The position numbers and the translations under genes were made by a program. From positions 1-27,636 of the IMG/VR virus record IMGVR_UViG_3300010413_000258: 27,636 bases of DNA; one strand, 5' to 3'. How positions within the stretch are numbered: position 1 is the first letter of the stretch; the number at the start of each line of letters is the position of its first letter. Shown here piece by piece: positions 8,011-14,045 of the stretch. Below the pieces are notes generated by a model. The model ran no database searches, was not told where the DNA came from, and was given only the letters and a program-made list of their open reading frames with translations. The DNA is from a virus.

Positions 8011-8631
8011 ATGACAGACGACACTCGTATAACCTGGCTACTTGATAACGGCCACGGCGGTATTATAGACGGGGTGTACCAGACGGAGGGCAAGCGCAGC
8101 CCTGTATGGCCCGACGGCTCCCGGCTATTCGAGGGGGAGTTTAACAGGGCCATAGTGGCGCGGCTTATGGCGCATATGTCAAAGGCGGGGTACAATTATG
8201 TAAATTTAGTACCCGAGCATACCGACGTTTCGCTGGGCTCTCGCGTACAGCGGGCTAACAGTCTGCACGGGGCTAAAACCTGTATATACTTGTCCATCCA
8301 CTCTAATATGGGTGGCGGTAGCGGTTTTGAGATATACACGTCTAAAGGGGACACGCTCTCGGACAGGATCGCGCCGGTATTTTTTGAGGCTTTCAAACAG
8401 GAGTTCCCTAACGCGCCTATGCGGTCGGATATGACTGACGGGGACGTAGACAAAGAGGCGGACTTTTACGTCTTGAAAAATACCTACATGCCTGCTATAC
8501 TTACAGAATCATTCTTTTATGATAACCACGACGAGTGTATGCTGCTAATGAGCGACGCAGGCCGCGACCGTATCGCAAAGGCGCACTTTATGGCTATCAA
8601 GCATATAGAGGAAAAAGGAATAGGGGGTTAA
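8011..8631 (+). CDS. N-acetylmuramoyl-L-alanine amidase (Amidase_3), endolysin
   Basis: This 206-residue zinc hydrolase cuts the bond between muramic acid and L-alanine of peptidoglycan, and here it is the likely lysis enzyme. The metal ligands of the Amidase_3 family are visible: His15 in LDNGHGG, Glu43 in FEGEFN and His97 in LSIHSN. The catalytic Glu166 lies in ILTESFF. There is no signal peptide or cell-wall binding domain, so release would depend on a holin. The gene is followed after 2 nt by the 3-TM holin-like gene. Its only ribosome binding site is the G11 tract. Confidence 0.92.
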   Translation: MTDDTRITWLLDNGHGGIIDGVYQTEGKRSPVWPDGSRLFEGEFNRAIVARLMAHMSKAGYNYVNLVPEHTDVSLGSRVQRANSLHGAKTCIYLSIHSNMGGGSGFEIYTSKGDTLSDRIAPVFFEAFKQEFPNAPMRSDMTDGDVDKEADFYVLKNTYMPAILTESFFYDNHDECMLLMSDAGRDRIAKAHFMAIKHIEEKGIGG

Positions 8632-8633
8632 TT

Positions 8634-9083
8634 ATGGACTTGACGGGCATAGGGAGCGTTGCCGATTTTGCTAAGGACCTGGTAGAGCGGTTTTTCCCTA
8701 AAAAAATGGACGAAAAGGAAAAGCTGGCCGCAATCGCCAGTATGACCGATGCCATAGGCGAGCGCGAGGTTAGGGTCGTTGAAAGTAAAAAAGCGGTACT
8801 CGTGGCCGAGCTGAACCAGGGGGACAATTTCACAAAGCGGGCCAGGCCCTCAATAGTGTACTTCGGTTTGGCTGTTATCGGTCTTAACCATGTGGTTTTA
8901 CCATGGGCCGCCTGGTTTCTCGTAAAGGTCTTTAGTGTTAACGCGGAACTCCCCGAAATAGAATTGCCTACGGAGTTCTGGTATACCTGGGGCGGCGTTT
9001 GTTCCGTCTGGGTCTGGGGGCGCTCTCAGGAGAAGATAGGCGCGAAAGATAAAATAATATCACTTATCACAGGAGGTAAATAA
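8634..9083 (+). CDS. Holin-like protein, 3TM family type
   Basis: This is a 149-residue protein. The start is the ATG at 8634, preceded by TAGGGGG; an in-frame ATG 99 nt upstream lies inside the amidase gene and is unlikely. The N-terminal third is amphipathic and charged (AKDLVERFFPKKMDEKEKLAAIASM). Residues 45-72 are polar and basic, ending in NFTKRARPS. Hydrophobic segments follow at about 74-100 and 115-129, split by a short polar loop. This arrangement matches the GTA/phage 3-TM holin family. Position right after the amidase supports a lysis role. It ends in TAATG, coupling it to the small peptide gene. Confidence 0.75.
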   Translation: MDLTGIGSVADFAKDLVERFFPKKMDEKEKLAAIASMTDAIGEREVRVVESKKAVLVAELNQGDNFTKRARPSIVYFGLAVIGLNHVVLPWAAWFLVKVFSVNAELPEIELPTEFWYTWGGVCSVWVWGRSQEKIGAKDKIISLITGGK

Positions 9084-9154
9084 TGGCAACTAAACCGACA
9101 GCGACCGGCGGTAAAGGTAAGCAACGCCCAAAGCCAAAGCCTAAGGGAAAATGA
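9083..9154 (+). CDS. 23-residue Lys/Pro-rich basic peptide
   Basis: A tiny ORF starts with ATG at 9083, overlapping the holin stop, with a perfect AGGAGG 6 nt upstream. Its TGA at 9152-9154 overlaps the next gene's ATG. It encodes 23 residues: 7 Lys, 1 Arg and 4 Pro, no acidic residue and no hydrophobic stretch. The end is an alternating PKPKPKGK tail. The ideal ribosome binding site and both-side overlaps argue it is translated, at least as a coupling leader. Function is unknown. It could act as a peptide on membrane or nucleic acid, or only serve to carry ribosomes to the downstream gene. Confidence 0.6.
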   Translation: MATKPTATGGKGKQRPKPKPKGK

Positions 9155-9609
9155 CAATATCAATATTAATATTGATTATAGCCGCGCTGGCGATATTACA
9201 GCCAACGCCCACGCGGCAAAAGGCCGCGCTAGTCTGCGCTGCGGCGTATCTTATACACGACGCCTTATTCAGCGAATTAACAGGGCTGGAGTATTACGCG
9301 TCGGCAGCAGCTTTTGACGCGGGGGTAGTAGCTATAACTGCTAATATGACATACACGTGTAGACTTATAAAGGATATACACCGCGTGTGTCTAATATCGA
9401 TAGCGCTTAACGTGGCGGGCTGGGTTATATACATGCTGTATGTGCCGCCAGCTTTGTATAATTTTTCTTTTACTTTATTGTACTTATGGACTATCATAAT
9501 ACTTTTAAGGAAAGATAGGCAATATGCTGGAGACTATACGCTGGATAACTGGGCTAACTGTTTTCGCCTTAATCATACTGCAGGCGGTGGCAGTAATTAT
9601 TATTCGTAG
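9151..9609 (+). CDS. Polytopic membrane protein, lysis cluster
   Basis: This 152-residue protein has about five hydrophobic segments (roughly 2-17, 25-40, 53-68, 80-98, 104-119). The first is a run of isoleucine and leucine at the very N-terminus. The last 30 residues are polar and lie where a second ORF overlaps in another frame. I do not recognise a family. Small polytopic proteins in this spot of phage genomes are often holin partners or superinfection-exclusion proteins, but nothing here proves either. It is coupled to the basic peptide gene by ATGA. Confidence 0.6.
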   Translation: MTISILILIIAALAILQPTPTRQKAALVCAAAYLIHDALFSELTGLEYYASAAAFDAGVVAITANMTYTCRLIKDIHRVCLISIALNVAGWVIYMLYVPPALYNFSFTLLYLWTIIILLRKDRQYAGDYTLDNWANCFRLNHTAGGGSNYYS

Positions 9610-9673
9610 ACGGAGGGCGTTATATGAATCACGAATTGAAGCAGCAGGCCGTAGAGGTCCTACAGAACCCTAA
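9524..9673 (+). CDS. 49-residue single-pass membrane protein overlapping two genes
   Basis: The ORF starts with ATG at 9524, with AGG 4 nt upstream (9517-9519) and AAGGAAAG slightly further. It encodes a short polar N-terminus, one hydrophobic helix (about residues 11-27) and a strongly basic RRRR cytoplasmic tail. It overlaps the end of the preceding membrane gene by 86 nt and the start of the next by 50 nt, each in a different frame. Topology is that of small phage lysis accessory proteins. Its sequence looks more protein-like than the polar C-terminus of the overlapped gene. It may be a real nested gene. Confidence 0.4.
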   Translation: MLETIRWITGLTVFALIILQAVAVIIIRRRRALYESRIEAAGRRGPTEP

Positions 9674-9911
9674 AACGGGGGTTTTCGTAGGGACCAGCAC
9701 GACTGCGGTAGGTGTCGGCTCGTATCTAACCGCCGCGAGCACTATATTAAGCCTGGCGGCGTCTGGACTGGGCGTAGTGCTCGCCGGTGCGTCCCTTTAC
9801 TACATGGTAAGTAAAAGCCGCCTTGAACTTAAGATCCTTAAGCAAAAGGCCGAGGCCATAGATAAAGAGCATGCCGTTAAAGGTATTAGGCACCGCCGAG
9901 CGAGTGACTGA
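9624..9911 (+). CDS. Small two-helix holin-like protein
   Basis: This 95-residue protein has a GGAGG ribosome binding site about 7 nt upstream. The N-terminal 30 residues (a short helix then NPKTGVFVGTSTTAVGVGSYL) are followed by a hydrophobic Ala/Leu/Gly helix at about 38-62. A charged C-terminal helix follows (LELKILKQKAEAIDKEHA). The pattern NPKT...STT.VG...L, one or two TM helices, then a Lys/Glu coiled tail is familiar from small phage holins. It is the last gene of the rightward late operon, and its stop lies 5 nt before the 48-bp inverted repeat that ends array A. Confidence 0.6.
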   Translation: MNHELKQQAVEVLQNPKTGVFVGTSTTAVGVGSYLTAASTILSLAASGLGVVLAGASLYYMVSKSRLELKILKQKAEAIDKEHAVKGIRHRRASD

Positions 9912-9915
9912 CAAA

Positions 9916-9963
9916 GTAAGCCATGTACTTAACCTTTAACGGTCTTGTTATTCTTTGGTTAGC
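9916..9963. repeat. 48-bp terminal repeat of array A (inverted copy at 17927-17974)
   Basis: Read on the minus strand, this 48-bp stretch matches 17927-17974 on the plus strand at 46 of 48 positions. It begins GCTAACC, contains AATAACARGACC and AGGTTAAG, and ends with ATGGCTTAC. It is itself an imperfect palindrome (GCTAACC near one end, GGTTAAG near the other), as an attC-type site would be. In the other copy ATGGCTTAC is the true start of a gene. Here those nine bases run straight into the antisense of the holin-like gene, so this copy looks like the derived one. Confidence 0.85.
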
Positions 9964-9966
9964 TTG

Positions 9967-10191
9967 CTATTCAATGAAACCGTCTCTTTCTGCTTTAGGT
10001 AACTTACAAAAGCTTTCAATGGGTTTATCTTGGGCTATTTCCATGGCACTCCAATTTGCCCATGCTTTGCAGCCAGCATCCGAATAACTGCAACTTTCAT
10101 CGATTCTAAGATACTCGCAAGCCAACCCACCATTCAACGCAGATGCCTCATTAGCCTGTTCCTCTGTTTGTTGTTTCTCTTTTTCTCCCAT
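9967..10191 (-). CDS. Array A cassette gene 5: small acidic Cys-containing protein
   Basis: This 74-residue protein has AGGAGG 5 nt before its ATG. The N-terminus is Glu/Gln-rich (GEKEKQQTEEQANEAS). Four cysteines follow (in GLACEYLR, DESCSYSD, GCKAW and SFCKLPK), spaced through the second half. There is no signal peptide and no family I recognise. The cysteine and tryptophan pattern suggests a small folded domain, possibly metal-binding. The stop lies four bases before the GCTAACC core of the 48-bp terminal repeat. Base composition is visibly AT-richer than the neighbouring polymerase gene. Confidence 0.65.
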   Translation of the reverse strand: MGEKEKQQTEEQANEASALNGGLACEYLRIDESCSYSDAGCKAWANWSAMEIAQDKPIESFCKLPKAERDGFIE

Positions 10192-10205
10192 TGGTTCCTC
10201 CTTTT

Positions 10206-10244
10206 GTGCCTCTCAAGGCACTGGTTAATTTTTAGTTCTATTTC
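10206..10244. repeat. Palindromic inter-cassette spacer A4 (attC-like)
   Basis: It contains a core GTTCTATTTC (10235-10244), the exact inverse of GAAATAGAAC at 10444-10453 on the other side of cassette gene 4. It also has GGTTAA (10223-10228) and a hairpin GTGCCT/AGGCAC (10206-10211 with 10216-10221, loop CTCA). It separates cassette genes 4 and 5. Confidence 0.55.
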
Positions 10245-10414
10245 TTGAAGAAAACTTTATAGAACATCTCGCTAAAAGTTTCTGATGCTTTTTCGCATCC
10301 CTCACACACAGAAATTAAGCCATACAGTAAGCCTATTCCTATTAAACAGAACGGGAATAAAACAATCTTCCCAATTATGTTGAAACTATTCCAACATCCT
10401 TTTAATATGTCCAT
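10238..10414 (-). CDS. Array A cassette gene 4: small membrane protein
   Basis: The product is 58 residues from the ATG at 10414, which has GGAG with a 6-nt spacer; an ATG two codons earlier sits directly against the GGAG and is less likely. A central hydrophobic helix (about residues 14-34, IIGKIVLFPFCLIGIGLLYGL) is followed by a polar, cysteine-containing tail ending in KVFFKK. No family recognised. The stop codon lies inside the repeated core GAAATAGAAC. The gene is bracketed by a perfect 10-bp inverted repeat (10235-10244 and 10444-10453), which marks it as one mobile unit. Confidence 0.6.
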   Translation of the reverse strand: MDILKGCWNSFNIIGKIVLFPFCLIGIGLLYGLISVCEGCEKASETFSEMFYKVFFKK

Positions 10415-10443
10415 AGTCATCTCCTTTTCTCTCTAACCAGCGC

Positions 10444-10519
10444 GAAATAGAACCCCGCACTGGAGAGTGACCTCAAACCTTAGCGGTTTTCGGCCCCTCA
10501 GTTTAATTCGTTAGTTTGC
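10444..10519. repeat. Palindromic inter-cassette spacer A3 (attC-like)
   Basis: This 76-bp spacer runs between cassette genes 3 and 4. On the plus strand it runs from core GAAATAGAAC (10444-10453) to TTTAATTCGTTAGTTTGC (10502-10519). The right end resembles the TTAA...CGTTAG end of integron attC sites. The interior holds CGGTTTTCGG and other short complementary segments. The sequence from 10437 to 10454 (CCAGCGCGAAATAGAACC) recurs exactly at 11001-11018. Confidence 0.65.
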
Positions 10520-10750
10520 TATGCAATATTTTATGTACCACGGCTTCGGCAATCGTGGGTGATGCCCAGCATGCATTACTGGCATTTGGTTCAGTAAACA
10601 CATATGTGGCTCTTTCTTGCTGGTCTGCTTCAATTCCTTTGGGCTTAAAAACTTACAGTCGTCGCAAAATAACAAATCACTGCAAGCGGATTTGCTGCCA
10701 AGTCTGTTGAATTTTTGTTTTATCCATAACCATAGTTTTAAAAGTTTCAT
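10511..10750 (-). CDS. Array A cassette gene 3: small basic Cys/His protein
   Basis: This 79-residue protein has AAAGGAG followed by a short spacer and ATG. The N-terminal 20 residues are hydrophobic and basic (LLKLWLWIKQKFNRL). A CxxC-like segment follows (LFCDDCKFLSPKEL) with further Cys (in MCLLNQ and KYCIAN) and His (HAGHH) residues, suggesting a zinc-binding fold. No family recognised. The TAA stop is embedded in the core CTAACG at its 3' end. The bracket repeat for this gene is only 6 bp (GTTTGC/GCAAAC), weaker than for its neighbours. Confidence 0.55.
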   Translation of the reverse strand: MKLLKLWLWIKQKFNRLGSKSACSDLLFCDDCKFLSPKELKQTSKKEPHMCLLNQMPVMHAGHHPRLPKPWYIKYCIAN

Positions 10751-10767
10751 CTACTCTCCTTTCATTC

Positions 10768-10796
10768 GCAAACCGTTGAGTTTGCCGTTCTATTTC
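10768..10796. repeat. Short palindromic inter-cassette spacer A2 (attC-like)
   Basis: It contains hairpin GCAAAC/GTTTGC (10768-10773 with 10780-10785) and core GTTCTATTTC (10787-10796). The core is the exact inverse of GAAATAGAAC at 11008-11017. It is much shorter than the other spacers, so it is either a minimal site or a deletion derivative. Confidence 0.5.
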
Positions 10797-10984
10797 TTTT
10801 GCTTTTCAAACTTGCAGCATGTAAGCGTGTTTACGAAAATTGAAGCTACCAAACATTCTATCCATGTAAGTGTCGGCAACCTATGTTCCAAATAAATTAA
10901 TAAGTAATTTGAAAATACCCACAATATTGTTGCATTTAATAAACTTGTTAAAACGTCATATACTATGGCTTTCCAATCAAGCAT
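10790..10984 (-). CDS. Array A cassette gene 2: small membrane protein
   Basis: The product is 64 residues from the ATG at 10984, preceded by AAAGGAGAGG. An in-frame upstream ATG exists at 11029, but it lies inside the palindromic spacer and has no ribosome binding site. The protein has a hydrophobic helix at about residues 10-32 (LTSLLNATILWVFSNYLLIYL) and a second weaker one at 41-55, ending CCKFEKQKK. No family recognised. Its TAG stop lies in the core repeat. A perfect 10-bp inverted repeat brackets it (10787-10796 and 11008-11017). Confidence 0.6.
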   Translation of the reverse strand: MLDWKAIVYDVLTSLLNATILWVFSNYLLIYLEHRLPTLTWIECLVASIFVNTLTCCKFEKQKK

Positions 10985-11007
10985 TTTCCTCTCCTTTCTT
11001 CCAGCGC

Positions 11008-11070
11008 GAAATAGAACCACGCGCTCCAATCAGAGCGCTAACGCGCCTGTTGATCTTTAATGTTATTTGC
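11008..11070. repeat. Palindromic inter-cassette spacer A1 (attC-like)
   Basis: This 63-bp spacer lies between cassette genes 1 and 2. The left core GAAATAGAAC (11008-11017) pairs with the far end of cassette 2. The right core GTTATTTGC (11062-11070) is the exact inverse of GCAAATAAC (11285-11293) at the other end of cassette 1. The interior contains GAGCGC and GCGCTC, which pair as a stem. Confidence 0.65.
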
Positions 11071-11253
11071 TTATTGTCCTTCCGGCCATGTGAAGGCTTC
11101 GGCTCGGCATTGGAAAACTTCCCAAGCGTATTTTATCCTCTTTCGCAAAGAGAGGTATTTTTTCTTAAAATTCTCTGGTCTTGCTGGCACCCACTTACCG
11201 TTGATCTCAGTTTGGGGCATTTCAGGGTCTTGTAAGCTCTTCAACTTCCACAT
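11071..11253 (-). CDS. Array A cassette gene 1: 60-residue conserved-looking protein
   Basis: The ATG at 11253 has AAGGAG upstream. The protein has an ordered, evidently folded sequence: KSLQDPEMPQTEINGKWVPARP, then a Lys/Arg-rich helix, then AWEVFQCRAEAFTWPEGQ. I have seen the style 'INGKWVPARP... AWEVF.GRAEAFTWPEGQ' in small phage proteins of unknown function, so this cassette may itself be of phage origin. A perfect 9-bp inverted repeat brackets the gene (11062-11070 and 11285-11293). It is the first cassette after the DNA polymerase stop and reads in the same direction. Confidence 0.7.
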   Translation of the reverse strand: MWKLKSLQDPEMPQTEINGKWVPARPENFKKKYLSLRKRIKYAWEVFQCRAEAFTWPEGQ

Positions 11254-11284
11254 AGGTTTTCTCCTTGTCTCTTTAATTTACAGC

Positions 11285-11350
11285 GCAAATAACAAGGCAT
11301 TCAACCCCGCTGCGCTGGACGGCTACGCCGCCGGTTAATTTTGCGTTAGT
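11285..11350. repeat. attC-like site at the end of the DNA polymerase gene
   Basis: This 66-bp palindromic element most resembles an integron attC. On the plus strand it reads ATAACAAGGCATTCAA on the left, CGGC/GCCG as an inner hairpin (11320-11323 with 11327-11330), AACC/GGTT as an outer pair (11303-11306 with 11333-11336), and TTAATTTTGCGTTAG on the right. Known attC sites carry the same order: TAACAA...TTCAA, then TTAA...GCGTTAG. The right core overlaps the polymerase TAA stop (11346-11348). The left core GCAAATAAC matches the far end of cassette 1. Confidence 0.75.
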
Positions 11351-13517
11351 CCTTACGATACCGCCTACCCCTCCAGCCGCCACTGGCTTTTATAGGCCAG
11401 TCAGCGCACCATGGAGGTAGCGTCATCATTATGTCTTCAAACTCTTCAATCGACCCCCAGCCCTTAGGCACTTCCGCGACAGGTTCGTCGTGTACGTGCA
11501 GTACGACAGGATAGCCCGCCTTTTCCAGATTAACTATACAATACCGCAGTATATCGTTAGCCGTGGCTTGTACGACGTTCTCGCAGAGTTTTCCCCCGTA
11601 TGTGTCGCGCTCAGTCCACCCCATAGGGCCTTTAGTGCTATCGGAATTATAGCCCCAGAAGTAAATTTTATACGACTGTTTACCCCAGTCTGTAGCCTCC
11701 AGCTCTACCCGTGGCTTATGATAAGCGAGAGTACGGCCCGATAATAGCCTGCAGTATAAGACGTTATTTTTAACGCCGTAAGCGATACCGTTATACTGGT
11801 AGCACTGGCCGGGCGAAAGGATCGCCGCGACCGCTGCGTCCTGGAGGCCGTACCAGAACTTAACTATATTAGGGGACTCCCGGCGCCAGTCTTTAACGCT
11901 CTTTAATATTTCCTCTTCTGTCATAAACTTATCAGCCCCGAATTGTACCGCAGCACCTACGGCCCCCTGGTAACCGTAAGCAAGCTCTGGGATCTTACCG
12001 TACTTAGCGCGGTGCGGGTGGTGCGTCCCGTTTTCTTTCTTATACTGTACGAACTCCTCGAAAGGCACGCCGGTTATCTTACTTGCCGACATTTCGTATA
12101 TAAGCCCGTGGCCCCTGAAGACCTCGACGCGCCATTCTTCACGAGCCAGACAGGCCAGGACTACCGCCTCGATAGCATTATAGTCGGAGCATATAAACTC
12201 TTTATCTGGAGGCGTGCAGAACAGCGCACGTATACACCCGGCTACCGCCAGCATAGGGTCGCCCCATAAAGCCTCGACGGTATCAAGGTCTCGGGAGGCT
12301 ATAGCCTGTAGCGCCGCCTCTGCGGCTTTATATGACCATTCAGCCTTTTCGCTGTGTCTGCTACCGCACTGCGGGCAGAACGTCAAACCCCGCCAGTATA
12401 TGCCGCCACAATCTTGACACTCGTAGACCTCCGGCCCCGCCTTAGGGGAGTTATGCGGCTGTACACCTTTACCCGACCAGCGACCAGTAGCCCGCGCCCC
12501 GTTCATAACAAACAGGCCTCGCAGTCTATCGTCCGAACTTGCCGTCCGCTCCATGGCGGCGGTTTTCTTGACGCTTGCCGATCCCAGGACCTCGCGTATC
12601 TGTAGCGCCCGGTATATGTCCGGTGGTAAGTCTGTACGCTTTAGGGCGGCCTCTACGTGGGCGGCGTCAAGGGATGGCATGGAATAACCCCTCGAGTCCA
12701 GCCATTTACGTAGCTGTGCCAGTTTATCGACGGTTACGTCGGGTATGCCCGTTATCTGGGCGAGTTCTGCGGTGTATCGCTCTTTAGCTTGCCGGACTAT
12801 CTCCCTGCAGTCGGACAGGCCCTTTTTATCTATAGGTATGCCGCGCACGTTTATACGCTGATCGATAAGCCATAGCTCCAGCTCCTCCGGCGATAAGTCG
12901 GGAATCATAGAAGAGATAGACCGCTCGGCTATAATATCTTGTATATTGTAACGGTCGAAGCGCTCGAAATCCTCCGGAGCGGTTAACCGGGTATATCTCA
13001 GGTCGGGGTTATTCTTTGTAGGATTACGCGGGACGGATAGCTTACGTATAAGCGCCTTACCCGCAGAGTCTTTTTGATGGGGTGCGTTAAGCGCCTTTGC
13101 GGCCTCCTCCAGCTTACCAGGCAGGCCCCAGGCGTTGCACTTAGACTGTGAGCACCGTAACTGGTCGAGCGGTAGCTCAGGCCATCCCATACGGGCATAG
13201 CAAACATAATGCCATATAAAAAACTCAAATAAAGAGTTGTGAGCCTCTACCAGACCGCCAGCTCTTATATAGTCAAAAAGATCGACGGGAAGAGGTCGAC
13301 CAGGTATCCATTGTCGCGGCCCCTTCCCGTCGTTAATATCATACCCGAGGTTAATAACCTCGGTAGAGGGGTGCTCTGCGTAAACAGCGGCCCCTACTAT
13401 TTCAATGCCCTTTTTACCACTGGGCGCACCTTCCGGAGCTTTCCACTTGCGGGCTACCGGATCGTAAACATAGCCCGCCTCGGAATAAGTCTCGAAGTCT
13501 ATCTCAGCAAGTACCAT
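11346..13517 (-). CDS. DNA polymerase, family A, with 3'-5' exonuclease and zinc-ribbon insert
   Basis: This 723-residue protein is the phage replicative polymerase. The proofreading exonuclease is at the N-terminus: Asp7 and Glu9 in EIDFETYS, the HNSLFEFFIW segment at 93-102, and YNIQD (190-194) as Exo III. Polymerase motif A is SDYNAIEAVVLA with Asp445 and Glu450. Motif B is RAKYGKIPELAYGYQG (503-518). Motif C is HVHDEP with Asp677 and Glu678. Between them, after GRWSGKGVQPHNS, is an inserted CxxC...CxxC zinc ribbon (Cys367, 370, 381, 384) where many relatives have only a loop. The start overlaps the preceding gene by 19 nt and has no clear ribosome binding site. The stop sits in the attC-like core. 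Confidence 0.95.
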   Translation of the reverse strand: MVLAEIDFETYSEAGYVYDPVARKWKAPEGAPSGKKGIEIVGAAVYAEHPSTEVINLGYDINDGKGPRQWIPGRPLPVDLFDYIRAGGLVEAHNSLFEFFIWHYVCYARMGWPELPLDQLRCSQSKCNAWGLPGKLEEAAKALNAPHQKDSAGKALIRKLSVPRNPTKNNPDLRYTRLTAPEDFERFDRYNIQDIIAERSISSMIPDLSPEELELWLIDQRINVRGIPIDKKGLSDCREIVRQAKERYTAELAQITGIPDVTVDKLAQLRKWLDSRGYSMPSLDAAHVEAALKRTDLPPDIYRALQIREVLGSASVKKTAAMERTASSDDRLRGLFVMNGARATGRWSGKGVQPHNSPKAGPEVYECQDCGGIYWRGLTFCPQCGSRHSEKAEWSYKAAEAALQAIASRDLDTVEALWGDPMLAVAGCIRALFCTPPDKEFICSDYNAIEAVVLACLAREEWRVEVFRGHGLIYEMSASKITGVPFEEFVQYKKENGTHHPHRAKYGKIPELAYGYQGAVGAAVQFGADKFMTEEEILKSVKDWRRESPNIVKFWYGLQDAAVAAILSPGQCYQYNGIAYGVKNNVLYCRLLSGRTLAYHKPRVELEATDWGKQSYKIYFWGYNSDSTKGPMGWTERDTYGGKLCENVVQATANDILRYCIVNLEKAGYPVVLHVHDEPVAEVPKGWGSIEEFEDIMMTLPPWCADWPIKASGGWRGRRYRKD

Positions 13518-13810
13518 GCTATCAACAATATATTAAGGGGTGCGGCTATGATAGACAGATTAACCCACATAGCCGTAAGAAAGGTAACCTTGAAAGGCTT
13601 ACGGCCGCTACTTATAAAGCGGTAGGTAAGCCACAAAGCCGTAAGGCGGCCACGTACTCCCGCTTTAGCGAGTTTAATATACTTCGCGTTGTGGACTCCG
13701 CCAGGTGCTACTTTCTTAAGGTCGCATATAATCAAATCGTTATCGTAGGTAAGTATCAAGTCAGACCTCAGGTCTATATGTTGCTTACCCTCTTTGGAAT
13801 AAAAACGCAC
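13499..13810 (-). CDS. Small protein with C-terminal membrane helix
   Basis: This 103-residue protein starts at GTG 13810, with a strong AAAGGAGG 6 nt upstream. The N-terminal half is soluble (FYSKEGKQHIDLRSDLIL, DLIICDLKKVAPGGVHNAKYI). The C-terminal 30 residues are hydrophobic (FLTAMWVNLSIIAAPLNILL), giving one or two membrane helices. No family recognised. It overlaps the DNA polymerase start, so it could couple polymerase translation. The repeated D-LI pattern in the first half (SDLILTYDNDLIICDLK) hints at a beta hairpin. Confidence 0.6.
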   Translation of the reverse strand: MRFYSKEGKQHIDLRSDLILTYDNDLIICDLKKVAPGGVHNAKYIKLAKAGVRGRLTALWLTYRFISSGRKPFKVTFLTAMWVNLSIIAAPLNILLIAWYLLR

Positions 13811-13822
13811 GGTTTACCTCCT

Positions 13823-13999
13823 TTATTTTGCGCGGCTACCTATTTCGCCGTGCAGTGCTCGTACATACGTGCCGCCCGACCCGACGCGCCAGATCCACCG
13901 ACCGCGTAGCCAACGCTTAATGCGCTCTTTCTCGTCCTTCAATCTGTTTTTATAGGCCGCCTGCTTTTCGCCGTGGAGCCTCTTGTTTCCCTTTGTCAC
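13823..13999 (-). CDS. 58-residue basic protein
   Basis: A GTG start at 13999 with a perfect AGGAGG (14006-14011) and 6-nt spacer opens a frame of 58 codons to TAA at 13823-13825. About a third of residues are Lys or Arg (TKGNKRLHGEKQAAYKNRLK, ERIKRWLRGRWIWR). It has a helical basic start and an aromatic middle, and no acidic cluster. No family recognised; a nucleic-acid-binding role is possible but unproven. It lies between the ssDNA-binding gene and the GTG-started membrane gene in the leftward operon and fills an otherwise empty 230-nt gap. Confidence 0.6.
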   Translation of the reverse strand: MTKGNKRLHGEKQAAYKNRLKDEKERIKRWLRGRWIWRVGSGGTYVRALHGEIGSRAK

Positions 14000-14020
14000 T
14001 GTCTACCTCCTGTAAAGGAT

Positions 14021-14038
14021 GGCGGCCCGGAGGCCGCC
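14021..14038. other. Intercistronic GC hairpin
   Basis: GGCGGCC (14021-14027) pairs with GGCCGCC (14032-14038) around a CGGA loop, between the ssDNA-binding gene stop and the upstream small basic gene (leftward operon). No T-run follows on either strand, so it is not a clear terminator. It may stabilise or process the transcript. Confidence 0.5.
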
Positions 14039-14045
14039 GTTAAGG

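Noticed and set aside
10870-11338. Plus-strand ORFs inside array A (up to 121 codons)
   Set aside because: They run through the palindromic spacers, lack ribosome binding sites and look like translated repeats. The minus-strand ORFs fit the spacers exactly.
10206-11350. Reading the palindromic spacers as ordinary transcription terminators
   Set aside because: They lack T-runs on the transcript strand, and the exact core pairs lie at the two ends of ORFs and not on the two arms of each hairpin.
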